Of a stretch of DNA of 64,000 nucleotides, positions 34,401 through 45,122 are shown in pieces; the first letter of the stretch is position 1, and each line of letters starts with the position of its first letter. The stretch comes from Smallanthus sonchifolius (taxonomy: Eukaryota > Streptophyta > Magnoliopsida > Asterales > Asteraceae): contig CM042042.1 of the NCBI GenBank assembly GCA_023525975.1, positions 43,721,880 to 43,785,879 of the forward strand, given 5' to 3'. The position numbers and the translations under genes are program-made. Below the pieces are notes generated by a model. That model made no database searches, was not told the DNA's origin, and was given only the letters and a program-made list of their open reading frames with translations.

Positions 34401-35780
34401 ACATAAAATGCTCGCCTTATTCTTTGACAACCAATCCATCCCCACAATAACATAAAAATCTCCCATAGCCAAAGGAATCAAATCAATAAAGAAAGTTTCG
34501 CCCCCCGCTCTCAACTTACAATCTCTAAAAACGTCAAAGACAAGGAAACTCTTATCATTAGCCGCTTCGATTTCTAAGGGTTCATCTAACTTACTACTTA
34601 CAAAAGAGGAATGCTTAACAATTTTCAAGGAAACAAAAGAACTGCTAGCTCCCGAATCAAATAGAACTAGTGCAGGTAATGAGTTAATCTTGAATGTACC
34701 TGTCACCACCTCCGAATCGTTCTTTGCTTCCTCCGCAGATATGTGGAAAGCTCTACCCTTAGGCCTGGGTATCTCAACTTTTCTCTCGCTTCCACCTTGC
34801 TTCAAATCCGGGCAATCCGCCCTATGGTGTCCTGGCTTGTAACAATTATAGCATATACGAATCTGGCTTGGACACTGATTTGCCATATGCCCCGGCTTCC
34901 CACACTTGTAACAATTCGACGTTCCCTTCTTACAATCCCCATAGTGCTCCTTCCCACAAACTTTGCATCCTCGAGAAGAGAACTTGGTAAAAGGCTTCTT
35001 ACTAGGGCTCCCGCCCTTTATCTTGTTCACCACTTGATCCACAATTTCCCTTTTCCTCTTCTCTCCTCTAGCTTCTTGCCTTCTCAACTCCACCTCTCTT
35101 TCCCGACACCTGTTTATTAAATCTACAAGTGTGGTAAATGAGGATGGAGATATGCTATCCCTGAATTCCACCGTCAGCATAGCATAGAACCTGTCAATCC
35201 TGGCTTTCTCGGTCGACACTACATCTGGACAGAACTTGGCCCGATCGAAGAAAGTCCCAGCTAATTCATCAATAGTCTCTGTCGTCTGCCTCATGAGGAG
35301 AAACTCCTCGGTCATCCTGTCAATAGCGGCCTGTGGGCAATGGTACTTTAGGAATGCCGCTTTAAACTCCTCCCATGACATGTAGGTCACCCCTCTTTCA
35401 CCCCTCTCCTTTCGGAGATTCAGCAGCCACTCCTTAGCCCACCCAGTCAATAGTGGCACGCTAAACATCACTCTATCCTCGGGCTTACACCTTGTCGTCT
35501 CAAAATTTGACTCCATGTCTACCACCCACCTGTGGCTCAGAATCGGGTCCACTTGCCCGTTATATTCCTTGGGCTTGATCACCATGAAATCCTTCAGTGT
35601 ACAACCCCGAGGTTCCTTATCTTTCTCTTTCATGATCTCCTCGAGAGAGAGTTTAATAGTCCCCCTCATTTCTTCCATCAACAGATTTGTGGCTTGCTCA
35701 AAGGCTTTGGCCACCTCCTCTTTTATCAACTCTTGGATCCGTGGATCCAACGGTTCCCGATTGCTCGATTCTTCTGCCAT
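31401..35780 (-). CDS. Gag-pol polyprotein of a Ty3/gypsy chromovirus, 1459 aa, intact
   Basis: One frame encodes, in order: gag (about residues 60-230, WAKEWLLNL); two CCHC zinc knuckles with a preceding Cys-rich finger (about 270-322; CYKCGKPGHMANQC, CYNCYKPGHHRADC); an aspartic protease (LVLFDSGASS, D375); reverse transcriptase (about 560-770, active site FIDD at 708-711); RNase H (VVYSDASHSGLG, about residue 853); integrase with an HHCC finger (about 1045-1095) and DDE core (MDLITKLP, ISDRDTRF, TDGQSERTIQTLED); and a C-terminal chromodomain (about 1405-1455, ILDRKVKRLRN...VLVRWK). Integrase after RNase H marks Ty3/gypsy, and the chromodomain places it among chromoviruses (Tekay-like by inference). 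The chromodomain is thought to guide insertion to heterochromatin. No stop or frameshift was seen, so it may be autonomous. Confidence 0.96.
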   Translation of the reverse strand: MAEESSNREPLDPRIQELIKEEVAKAFEQATNLLMEEMRGTIKLSLEEIMKEKDKEPRGCTLKDFMVIKPKEYNGQVDPILSHRWVVDMESNFETTRCKPEDRVMFSVPLLTGWAKEWLLNLRKERGERGVTYMSWEEFKAAFLKYHCPQAAIDRMTEEFLLMRQTTETIDELAGTFFDRAKFCPDVVSTEKARIDRFYAMLTVEFRDSISPSSFTTLVDLINRCREREVELRRQEARGEKRKREIVDQVVNKIKGGSPSKKPFTKFSSRGCKVCGKEHYGDCKKGTSNCYKCGKPGHMANQCPSQIRICYNCYKPGHHRADCPDLKQGGSERKVEIPRPKGRAFHISAEEAKNDSEVVTGTFKINSLPALVLFDSGASSSFVSLKIVKHSSFVSSKLDEPLEIEAANDKSFLVFDVFRDCKLRAGGETFFIDLIPLAMGDFYVIVGMDWLSKNKASILCGPKAIQLVSPSGESIYIEGDKKGKVRLCTYVKATKYMARGCKAFMACVADVNERVKKIHDVPVVNQFVDVFPDELPGIPPVREIEFGIDLMPGAKPVAKAPYRLAPPEMKELMEQLQEFLDKGFIRPSVSPWGAPVLFVKKKDGSMRMCMNYRELNKLTVKNRYPLPRIDDLFDQLQGASWFSKIDLKSGYHQLKVKEEDVHKTAFLTRYGHYEFTVMPFGLTNAPAVFMDLMNRVCRPFLDRSVIVFIDDLLIYSRSEGDHACHLREILEVLQKEKLYAKFSKCAFWMREIQFLGHVINERGITVDPSKIMAVKEWSSPKTPSEIRSFLGLAGYYRRFIENFSQIALPMTKLTRKETKFVWSPEQESAFQLLKEKLTKAPVLSLPDGTEDFVVYSDASHSGLGCVLMQRGKVIAYASRQLKTHEVNYPTHDLELAAVVFALKIWRHYLYGAKCTIYTDHKSLKYFFDQKDLNMRQRRWLELVKDYDCEILYHPGKANVVADALSRKSSHSPIKVKSFKMTISSSLIDEIREAQVLALGGDLKKERMISYVDKLGENSMGLKTCFDRIWIPKLSSVLTTILDEAHKSKYSIHPGATKMFYDLKCHFWWPGLRRDIVKYVERCLTCLRVKAEHQKPYGKLQPLDIPLWKWENITMDLITKLPKTRKGYDAIWVVVDRLTKSAHFLPIKETYSSDRLAEMYVKEIVSRHGVPVSIISDRDTRFTSHFWKKFHEDMGTRLNLSTAYHPQTDGQSERTIQTLEDMLRACALDFGGSWDDHLPLTEFSYNNSYHSSIGMPPFEALYGIKCRTPVCWGEIGQRELGSVEVVKKTNDSIDQIKARLKAAQDRQKSYADNRKRAIEFQVGDFVLLKVSPWKGVIRFRKRGKLSPRFIGPFKVMERVGAVAYRLELPEGLSRLHNTFHVSHLRKCLADESTFVPLDDIEFDEKLNYVEEPMAILDRKVKRLRNKEISQVLVRWKHRKGAEMTWETKEEILKFYPNLFM

Positions 35781-36278
35781 CTCTTAACTGAGAATTAGAA
35801 ACGAACACCTTAACACCCTTATACTATCAATACCTTAAATACTTATCACACTTACACCCCTATATGTATTAAGTATATGTATACTTATCTACTTATATAC
35901 ATACATACATATATAATCACCTTCACCTAATCCTTGTAAATGTTCATTGTCATATGGTTATTATAAAGGCCCTTGCACATCTCGTCATATTAATCATATT
36001 GGCCAGACATGATTAATAACGCGCTACGCCCAATTGCAATTATCATATTCATATAACAAATCACAAGACAAGTTTCGGCACACATAACACTTTGCCAATC
36101 ATTCGTACATATACATAAACTCCATATGGAATTATCATTAATCATAACATTACTAACCTTTCATTTCCGAAAGCTCCGAGTCTTAGTCAAGTCCTTCTTG
36201 GATTCTCGTATCATCCCCCCAATTCAAGAGCATCCGGTTTGAGTTTGGTGCCACCCACACCAAATCCCTCAAACCATT

Positions 36279-36290
36279 GCTCTGATACCA
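36279..36290 (-). other. Primer-binding site (initiator tRNA-Met) of the gypsy element
   Basis: TGGTATCAGAGC on the minus strand, three bases inside the 5' LTR end. It primes minus-strand cDNA from initiator tRNA-Met. Confidence 0.92.
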
Positions 36291-36293
36291 AGT

Positions 36294-38246
36294 TGAAACA
36301 CACCACTTTTAAAAACAAAACTTTAACGCGCGAAAGTCTTAACCCAGGAAATTTTTTTTTTTTAAAAAAAAAAAACCCTCTCGCGTACCGCGAGAGAATC
36401 CTTCCTGGACTCTCGCGGCCCGCGAGTAACCCTTTCTCTCAGAATGTTTCCAGCTTTCAGCAGTTTTCACACTTAACCATTTTTCCAACCTTTTTCATTT
36501 TGCTTAACATCAAAACTTTACCAACACTTAGATTTTTGACCAAAAACATCATGACAACATATGATTACATCAAAACATAACTTTTGTGCCAAATTACACC
36601 ACTTTACAAGGATTTTTACGAAAATCCTCAAAATACCAAAAATGCATACGAAAACCCTCCAAGCTTGGACGTTGACCTTGACCTATTTCGGAGCTTTCCC
36701 TGCATAACCACATAAACTTATAACCATTAGTAATGAAATAAGCACAACCAACAAGTATTTACAACTTGTTTTCATCCTTTTCACCCATTTGACCCGTTTG
36801 CCTCTATTTGGTCAATTATAGTTCCATACATTAGCATTTCGTCAACATATTACCATTTTAATGTGTTAAACATAACAAACAAGTGATTACAACTTGTTTT
36901 CACACCTTTTACCCATTTGACCCGTTAACACCCATTTGACCCGTTAACACCCATTTGGCCAATTAAGGATTTCATACACTTGTATATCACCTACAAGTTA
37001 CTTTCATCATTTCATTATCACTTTTCCATTTCCATTATGGCACGTAGGCCATAACTTCATATCCAAAGGATACGAGATCATAACTCCATAACTAATCTAT
37101 CCATTATGGTACTTAGACCATAACTCCATATCCATTCTATCAATTATGGTTCATAGACCATAACTCCATATCAACATATCCATTATAGTGTAAATACTAT
37201 AACTACATTCCTTCAATTATACATACCATTTTATACTCATTCATACCACATAAAAAATTATGCAACTTTACACATTATACATACAACATTGCATAAAACT
37301 CATTTATCATCAAAACTAAGTAAGTGCAAAAGCACTTACCTTTCGGGTTAGAAGATCCCGCACCGCTTTCAAGCTTTGCAATTTGATTACCTAAACACAT
37401 TCGCCTAGTTTAGTAATCTAACATATACCAAAATTTCATTACAATTGAGTTCACAACTCAATTTCCCAATTCCAACCCAAATTGACCCGTATGGGTTATC
37501 CTCATAACCAAACACCCTCTTTCACCACAAACTCACCTACTTGAGTTTCATTAACTTAATCTTAACACTAATTCTTCTTTCAAAAATTATTATTAAGTTA
37601 ATTTTGTGTTTGTTCTAGTGTCTAACATCTTAAAAACACTTAATCTTCATTAATTCACCATTCAAGCCTTATGACCCAAACACCCCTAATTTTCACCATA
37701 TGAACCCTAACTTCTCATAATCAAAATCAAAGGGTTCTAGGATGTTAATCATCATTCTTTAACTTTAGTTTAGCTAGATTATCAATAATCTAACACCATT
37801 TCATCACATGCATACATAATTTCGGGTTTCACCCAAAACCCACCAAGAACACATACATGGAGGAATCAAGAGGAAGAGAATCACTTACTTGATGTTATGA
37901 AGGTGTTGTGTGAGCCAAAACCTTCACAAAACAAGCCTCAATTGCATGATTTGAGCTTCAAACTTGATTTCTCTTTTTCTCTCTTGATATGAACGACCCC
38001 AACATACCAAATGCTGAATTTTGACTTTCATATGGTCAAATATGGCAGATTTGCCATATTTACCATTTCAGTCCCTTAACTTCCATTTTACCCAATTCGT
38101 TCTATAGTTAGTTAAAACTAACATAATCCCATTACAAACTTGAAACCCACTTGTTTCAACTTATTTATAAAATATTATTTCCACCATAATATTAAATATA
38201 AATATTTAATTATTTGAAGACGAAACCCGGATTTTGGTTCGTTACA
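36294..38246 (-). repeat. 5' LTR of the gypsy element
   Basis: Starts (minus strand) TGTAACGAACCAAAATCC and ends GGTGTGTTTCA next to the PBS. It holds the element's promoter. Differences from the 3' LTR are few and scattered, for example ACAAATT versus AAAAATT near 37255. Confidence 0.95.
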
Positions 38247-38254
38247 GTATAGAT

Positions 38255-38560
38255 GTCGTCGGTATTGCCTCGTCCTAATAGGTCAAAGATGTCGTCGGTA
38301 TAGGTGTCGTCGGCATAGGTCGTCCTATCCCGACGACATGTCGTCGCTATAGGGTTTAATTAAATAATTCAAAAAAAAATTCTATACCGTCGACATGTCG
38401 TCGGTATAGCTTCTGGACTTATCCGGACAACAAGTGGTCGGGAAAAACCCAACCTATACCGACGACATGTCGTCGGTATAGTATTTTTCCAACTTTTTAA
38501 TTAAATTTGAAATATACCTATGCCGACGACATGTCGTCGGTATAGGTTTTTCTGTATTTT
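38255..38560. repeat. CACTA subterminal repeat array (CGACGACATGTCGTCG)
   Basis: At least four copies of the near-perfect 16 bp palindrome CGACGACATGTCGTCG, with TATA/CTATA on either side and about 60-90 bp spacing. Such arrays bind the TnpA-type protein in CACTA elements. It continues on the other side of the gypsy insertion at 29340-29407. Confidence 0.75.
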
Positions 38561-38833
38561 TTTATTTTTTTTAAATTTTCAAAATTTTCCAAAAATATTT
38601 AATTTCTAATTACCAAAACCTGCAAATCAGATAATTCAAACCATTCAAAAATTGAAATCCGAAACATATTGTTCGATACAAAAACCTGTTCGACACACAA
38701 ATCAAATATTCAAACATAAAGTTGTCCGACACACAAATATAAAAATTGTTCAAACATTCAACAATAACACCGACAACAAAGGCAAAGGCGCAGCAACTTC
38801 AAGCTAATTATCGTCGCTGCTAGTTCGGCGTTC

Positions 38834-40560
38834 TCACATTCGACGCATTTCATCCATTTGTCGTTGCATTTCAAGCATTTGTTGATTATGCACACGACGT
38901 TCTTCATCTCGTTGGGCTTCGCGTTGTTGTTGATCTTGGACTTGTTGTTGAAGTTGAGTTACACGCTCATCCACTTCTTGCCAATGTGGTTGTGGAGGGG
39001 GGGTACTGAACAAATCCGGTGTGGGATTACTCACCACACGACCGACACCCCTGATATGGCCACGCCGATGACCCAATGCACGCTCCATGCATGCAAACTC
39101 ATCGACAGCAGACGAGTCACCACCAGACTCAGCAGAGGATCTTGCATACTCCTCTTGGATTCGGTCCTACATTAAACAATGTAATAAACAATCACTTGAC
39201 TATTTGACTAAAATTCGACAGCATAACTGTTATAAAATGGATAACCAAACTGTTAAACTATAAGTTATAAACGACCCAAATTCATAAATTCCAATCAACT
39301 AACGCTAATAAAAACAAATACTAATAATACTAGCAAAAATATTCAACAATTGGGCTCAAGTTAGATGTTCTAAGTCTATTAAAGTGTGTTTGAGTCATTT
39401 TGACCCATTTAAAGTTACAGTTGGATGTTCTAAGTTTATCAAAGTGTGTTTGGGTCATTTTGACCAGTTTTAATTTAAAGCTAGATATTTTAAGTCTCTT
39501 AAAGTGTGTTTGGATCATTTTGACCCGTTTTAAGTTACAGTTGGATTTTCTAAGTCTAGTAAGTCTAATAACAAAATCATTTGACTTACATAATCTGATA
39601 ATGCATTCGTGTTGGCCCAACTGGTCCCTTCTTTATAATGGGTCGATTTGAACACATCAATTGAGCCGGTACCCTGTGAAAAACAAAAATAATATCACTA
39701 AGAATTAATAAGCATGTTTATATAATACTAACAATTGTATTTTCATACCTCCATGTGTCGGCACTGGGCGTATGATTTGCTGTCATGCTAACTTGGGTAA
39801 CGTTGTTGTGATCGGTTTTATTTGTTCTTCATCGAGCGGTTTTTATAGCTCGCATCTAAAAACAGCTCATTAATCAAAGTCTCTCAAGTTTCTTGATCAA
39901 CATCTTCTGGTGGATTATTCATCGCCGCCTCCACATCATCGTATCCCCCATTCTCCTCGAAGTGAACTTTCAACAATCTCTTGTGATCTTTATACGCCCT
40001 CTGACACTCGGCGGTGATTCCGAGTTCAACGCCTCGCCACTTATCAGTGTTTCTCTAGGAGTCCAGATCAAAATAATCCTACAAATGGAAAGTAATTATA
40101 AATGTAATAGTTATGAAATTGTAAGTAATTATAAAACATCTATACTTACTATAAGAGTAGGATATACGGCCCGTTTCTTCTCAATTGGAACCTTAGCCCA
40201 ATTTGGATAATATGGCGGAACAACCTTTTCAACCTCCAACGAGATAGCACGGATAAAATCCGAAGCGTTGGGACCCACAAACTTGTACCCCCCGCCATGA
40301 AGTTCTACATCAATGGGAATAGGCTTCCTCCCATTTTGCTCAAATTTCTTATACAATTTTATGTTTTTGCCTTTAGATCGTCTTTTTTGGGAGGAACTAC
40401 CTACATTGACACATGACATTCAAAAGTTAGCCAATTATAAAGACATCTATTAAACAATAACAAGTAACTTACCACCAGATCCAGTCGCACAACCCGAGTC
40501 GAAGTGATACGGACCCCGTCTCCACCATCTCCACCGTGTGATTGCGCCATTGTTGTCATT
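38834..40560 (-). pseudogene. CACTA accessory protein remnant (Transposase_24 / Ptta-En-Spm type)
   Basis: Exon-like pieces, minus strand. 40410-40155 encodes SSSQKRRSKGKNIKLYKKFE, then PIPIDVELHGG, GPNASDFIRAISLEV and YPNWAKVP, with splice-like ends TGTAG|GTAGT and TTATA|GTAAG. 40085-39885 encodes ITAECQRAYKDHKRLLKVHF, then ENGGYDD and NNPPEDV, the usual Transposase_24 core, but with stops. 39088-38834 encodes a Gln/Arg-rich coiled coil (QQQVQDQQQREAQRDEERR). Frames do not join cleanly, so the gene is decayed. Confidence 0.65.
39355..39560. repeat. Tandem repeat of about 64 bp, three and a half units
   Basis: TTAAAGTGTGTTTG(A/G)GTCAT then TTTGACC and AAAGTTACAGTTGGATGTTC recur about every 64 bp within an intron-like part of the CACTA accessory gene. 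Reading frames on both strands here are repeat artefacts. Confidence 0.75.
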
Positions 40561-40639
40561 TTTTCCTACAACAAAGTTTATTAGTAAGTACAAATAATTA
40601 TTAATTAACAAAGACAAATAGTACATTTTTAACATACAT

Positions 40640-41473
40640 TCAATCAGAATCATCACTAAAATAATGTGTGTCAACAACATCATCATCGTCGTCATTTAGT
40701 TCGTCTTCATCATCTGAATTGTATGCATCTTCTTCATCTTCTTCATCATCATTAATAAAACTTTCATCGAGATCAATCGAGGCAACATGACTTGGGTCAC
40801 CACCCTCATTTAAAGTTGTACGCATAGGCAGGTAACCTAAGTCGACAACCAAGTTACCAAAAAATGATTGAGTTTCCCGTGTAATAGATTGACTATCAAC
40901 ATGGGGAATTGAAGTTTGGTCACCACCTACGTGACTTGATTCACCACCTTCGCATCCGGTGTCGACAACCAAAGTATAATCATTTGATTGAGTGTCGTGC
41001 AATATATCTATCTCATTAACAACAGTAGGATAATCCCAAAGCTTCCGATGGTGAACGTCCTCAACAACCCTCCATTGGCCGGTGGTTCGAGAAGGATCTC
41101 GAAGATAGAAAACTTGTTTAGCCTGTGTGGCTAATATATATTGGACATCATCATATCATTCTTTGCCAACATACCAATCACGGCCAATGTCAATTATAGT
41201 AGTATTGTTTTGCTTAATTAATCTTTTACCTCTCGTGTCGAACCATTTACAATGGAATAGTACAACCGAGTAACCATCTATGTAGTTCAACTCTATGATC
41301 TCTTCTAGTTGATCATAAAATGGAGTATCGTCTTCTCCTATTGTAACCACACCACTGTTCTGATTAGTGCGTCGGGAATCACGATTTTGTACCACAAATC
41401 TAACACCATTGACTATGCAAGCTTGGTGAGACTGAGTTGCGCCCGTGAAATGCCCCATGCCCCCTCTTTTCAC
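40640..41473 (-). pseudogene. C-terminal part of a CACTA (TNP2-type) transposase, DUF4216 region
   Basis: The frame reads VNGVRFVVQNRDSRRTNQNS, then FYDQLEEIIELNY, VVLFHCKWFDT and DWYVGKE, then a TGA (41156-41158), and continues in the same frame with ILATQAKQVFYLRDP, WRVVEDVHHR and a strongly acidic tail. This is the DUF4216 domain and tail found C-terminal to the TNP2 transposase domain in CACTA elements. The DDE-bearing TNP2 part is missing, the start is replaced by GC-rich sequence at 41455-41560, and the internal stop confirms decay. Confidence 0.75.
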
Positions 41474-42164
41474 GCCCCTTTCACGCCTAGAAGGGCGATG
41501 TTTTTGAGCGTGAAAGGCTTATGCTGCTGACGCCACCCCTCTTCACGCTCGTAATACGGATGCTATAAGTAACATAATAATGAAATTGGTTGACTTTTGT
41601 GGCTCACGATTAAAGATGGACGGCAACACGTGTGGCTGCCATCTGTTACTTCTACATGCCAGAAAAGGAAAAAAATATCAAAATTCACAAAGCCAACTTC
41701 ATGTCTTAAACGAGACTAAAACCCAGCACCACTTAGATAAAGGGCATTCACATTTATCACCAGACCAAGCCAGTGATTGTATTCTGAAAGCCATCTAGGA
41801 AGATGTATCGAACCATGGAAGATTGCTTAATTAGGCAGCGGTCTGACTACTTGCCCAAGGCCAAGCGTTGTTATCTTATCCCATATAAACACAAAAAAAA
41901 AAAATTAAGAAAGAAAATTCTGGTTCCTCTAGATGGAGAAAGGTAAGAGCCTCGATTAATGAACATTTATTGGCCCCTCTACCAAAAATTACGACAATTG
42001 AAAAATGAAAGAAACATCTATAAAAGTTTTCTTGACAATTCATCTTGAGTCAAAAAAAATTTATTAAAAGTTAATAAATAAATTTATTACCTGACATAAC
42101 AAATACAACAATACAACCAAACATAATGTTGTAAAAAATCGTTTCTACATAAATACATACAAAG
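41474..42164. other. Non-coding stretch with a small GC-rich insertion
   Basis: 41455-41560 has CTTTTCACGCCCCTTTCACG and GAGCGTGAA inverted motifs, possibly a small MITE. The rest contains no recognised coding or repeat feature. Confidence 0.35.
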
Positions 42165-42695
42165 TGATTATAGCGTGCGAAGCTTACGAAGTGTTTTGAA
42201 GCGTTGATCTATAAAAAATCAATGGTTAATATCAAAATTGTTTGTTTTAAACGTGAAAAGATTCTGAAAAAGGTAAAATTGGAATAGCCCACATTTGTTG
42301 ACTTTTACAAGTTCCCCCATTTTTTTAAAACAAGCATAACTTTTTTATACGACATTATTTTTTTTTTAATTACGTCATAAAATCGAGCATTTTATTCTCT
42401 TTAATTTGAGTACACTTATGCTATACTTTTTTTTTTTTTAAAATCGAATTTTTTTTGAATTGTTGATGTGCTGAGAGTGATTACGTGATTATGTGATTGA
42501 TGTATGGAAATGTGTTATTATAGAACATGCGTGATTACGTGATTATATAAATGTTCTGATGTGCTGAGAGTGATTACGTGATTATACAATGTTGACGCGT
42601 GATTATAACACGGACGCATTTACCCCTCGCTCACTGAACATGTGTCGCATGCCGGTGACTTTGTAACCCCTTTTATATGATAACCATGTAAACTA
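42165..42695. mobile_element. TIR element of the GATTACGTGATTATGG family, degenerate copy
   Basis: Shares with 52158-52797 and 54281-54884 the left part (AAGTGTTTTGAAGCGTTGAT), the subterminal core (CATAACTTTTTTATACGAC...AAATCGAGCATTTTATTC), the iterons GTGATTACGTGATTAT, and the right part (CCCCTCGCTCACTGAACATG...GCCGGTGACTTTGTA). Here no TA tract flanks it and the tips are eroded. Confidence 0.65.
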
Positions 42696-44903
42696 AATCT
42701 TAGCCATTGATCTTGTTTGATTAATGGTTGATATACTTTAGTGGCAAATTTGTAATTATTTAAATTAAAATTGATTTATATTAATTGCAAAATGGTACAA
42801 TAGAAAATTACTTTACAAATCAATTAATTATTTACCTAATATTACTCACACACTCTCTTAGGAAAATCAATTAATTAGTTAAATTATACAACCTAACTTG
42901 AAATTTGATAATGCATCCATATTTCATTGATAAAAAAAACATAAATTATTATAAAATTATTTGTGAATCAGTAACCTGTTGATACGTATATGTACATTCA
43001 AATATGAATAATGAATTGATATGTTAGACTGTATTGTACCAAATAAGCATGCACAACTTATTGATACATATATGTACAATCAAATCCGAATCCCAACCAT
43101 AAACATTGAATACTACTAAAAAACAGCAATTTAGTCTCTCTTACATATACGAATCAAACATCAATCGTTCCTTATTAGCCAAATAAATATACATAGACAC
43201 CTTATCACATACAAAACCCCTTACAAATCTTAAAGAGCCTTACATTCTCCTTTTGCATATAAGTTTGGTGAGGCTTCTTCTCTGGTTGGATCCTCAAGAG
43301 CTTTTAAATTCCCACAAGCTTAGAGCCCACCTCATTTACACCAATATGTGAACCATCTACCATGAAATTGACACTATCCAAATCAAGCTCATCAGTTGCT
43401 ACTGCTTGTTCTTGGTCATCTATTATGTGGTCATTGCCTACACCCGTCCTAGCCTCTTCTTTTGTTTGTTCATTGATCATCTCCACCATCCTCAGTATAA
43501 AACTCACTATAGATGAGAAAACCATAATTAAAAAGGACAAAACAAGCGATTTAAAATTGGGAAAAATATTAAAAAAAAACTTAAAAACATAAAATCCGAG
43601 TCAAAGCTTGTTACATATACATACAAATTGTGTTATGTATACATAACACATGTGTTACATATACGTACCAACTGTGTTAAATATACGTACCAAGTTGATT
43701 TACATGTGAACAAACATATGTTACATATATGTACCGAACTATTCTATACACTTGATTAATAAAGCAAAAACAGGGTGAACCAATGAAGCCATTAACTATT
43801 CTATACACTTGATCGATAAACCAAAAAGAGTAACTTACACCTTGTGTCTGTGTTACATATACATACCAAATGTGTTGCATCCTTCAACAAACGGAGGCTT
43901 GACGACAGAACACCAAACAAAGTAGGATACCTATATGGATCGGCTCTTTTTAGACAATTTATCAAATAGGTGGTGTGTACAAATGATCAAACCATAAGAA
44001 CAAGCCAAAAATATCCTTAGAAGATTCAAAATCATGACAAAATTAGAAACATCAGATTATGAAAACCAATTAAAAAATAGATTAAAGGTTTTACCTTTTT
44101 GCTAAAACAAACAAAGCTTTGTTATATTCTTGAATCCTAAATTCAAGTAGATCCAATCTGCACATAATAATCATACAGTACTACTATTGGATCAACATGT
44201 CACCCTCATCAACAAACCCTTAATATAAATTATAAAAAAGATTCAGTCTTTAAGATATATGTTAAAAAACAATCAATGAATCCTCTATTTGTGAAAATAC
44301 TTGCTTTTATCCTCATCCCTTAAGAAATTTGATAAAATCATCTTCGTCAAGTAAAGTAGCTTCGTTTTCTATTTGAGACACACTCCCTGATTTACCTACA
44401 TATAACTAAACTGCATGAAATTGGCTACCGATGTGAAAACAGCCACGCCGACAGAAAGAACCTACCCTTCATCTTTATGGGCCGACGAAGAGAACTAGGG
44501 TTGGGATTGACGTATTCGTGAATTGATGGTGAAAAAGGGTGGGTAGCTGGTGGTGGTTATTGCCAGCAGAAAGAAGCTGATAAAAATAATAAACTGAAAT
44601 ATTAAATTGAAAGTTGATTATGAATTGGTGTGATGGCATGTTTGGAAAATGTAAGAAAAGAATAAAAGCTCTGTCTAACCTAAATGTGATTAGAAAATAA
44701 GGAATGATTTTGGGATAATAAAGTCAAAGTGAATTAGAAAATCAAGGGATTTAAAAAAAATTACCTAAATCAGTGGGAGTGTTATTTTACGATAATACCC
44801 TTTTAATAAAAAAAATAAAAAAAAACTAATTATAAATTATATGATTGGTTGGATGTTGGTTATCATGATTATCACCTAAAAATATGGTTAGCATTTGAAC
44901 TCA

Positions 44904-44905
<2 letters not shown>
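42696..44905. other. AT-rich stretch, probably an unclassified element ending in (TA)n
   Basis: 2.2 kb ending ...GAACTCAACCCTATATAT, which looks like the right tip of another (TA)n element; its left tip could not be fixed. It includes repeats of TGTTACATATACGTACCA (43610-43870) and an exon-like patch at 44420-44560. The 78-codon minus frame at 43304-43540 has no recognisable domain, so it is not called as a gene. Confidence 0.4.
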
Positions 44906-44946
<41 letters not shown>

Positions 44947-44952
<6 letters not shown>

Positions 44953-45122
44953 ATGATCAAATGTAAACCACATTTAAATGTGTAAACAAAAAAACCAAAT
45001 CCTGACCACATGTTTATTATAATTAATTGAGTGTTTAACTTTTGATAAATGAATTAAAATAAGGTTAAAATAAATGTGTGTTCAGAATTTGGTTTACAAG
45101 TTTACATTTGATCCTTACCCTA
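44947..45122. mobile_element. Short TIR element in (TA)n, GATCAAATGTAAACC family (copy 2)
   Basis: Left ATGATCAAATGTAAACCACA and right reverse complement AAGGATCAAATGTAAACTTG, with CCAAAT.CTGA.CACA blocks just inside, as in the copy at 19383-19560. (TA)n tracts flank both sides. Confidence 0.8.

Larger units (their letters stand above)
29408..38246 (-). mobile_element. Complete young Ty3/gypsy chromovirus LTR retrotransposon, 8839 bp
   Basis: Two LTRs (29408-31358, 1951 bp; 36294-38246, 1953 bp) run on the minus strand from TGTAACGAACC to GTGTGTTTCA. GTATA is duplicated on both sides (29403-29407 and 38247-38251). PBS, PPT and one uninterrupted gag-pol frame are present. By eye the LTRs differ at roughly a dozen substitutions plus T/A-run length, so the insertion is recent. 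The target is the subterminal repeat array of the CACTA element. Confidence 0.95.
29321..41473 (-). mobile_element. Degenerate CACTA (En/Spm) transposon remnant, interrupted by a gypsy element
   Basis: Near-palindromic repeats CGACGACATGTCGTCG with flanking ATAG/TATA occur at 29340-29407 and 38255-38560, the subterminal array of a CACTA element. Coding remnants of its two proteins lie at 38834-40560 and 40640-41473, both minus. The left terminus is probably CACCCTATCCCGACGA near 29321. The right terminus and the catalytic part of the transposase are missing beyond 41473. The gypsy insertion occupies 29408-38246. Confidence 0.7.

Noticed and set aside
43304..43540. A 78-codon acidic protein on the minus strand
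   Set aside because: No recognisable domain, no splice or promoter context, in AT-rich element-like DNA; left as unassigned.
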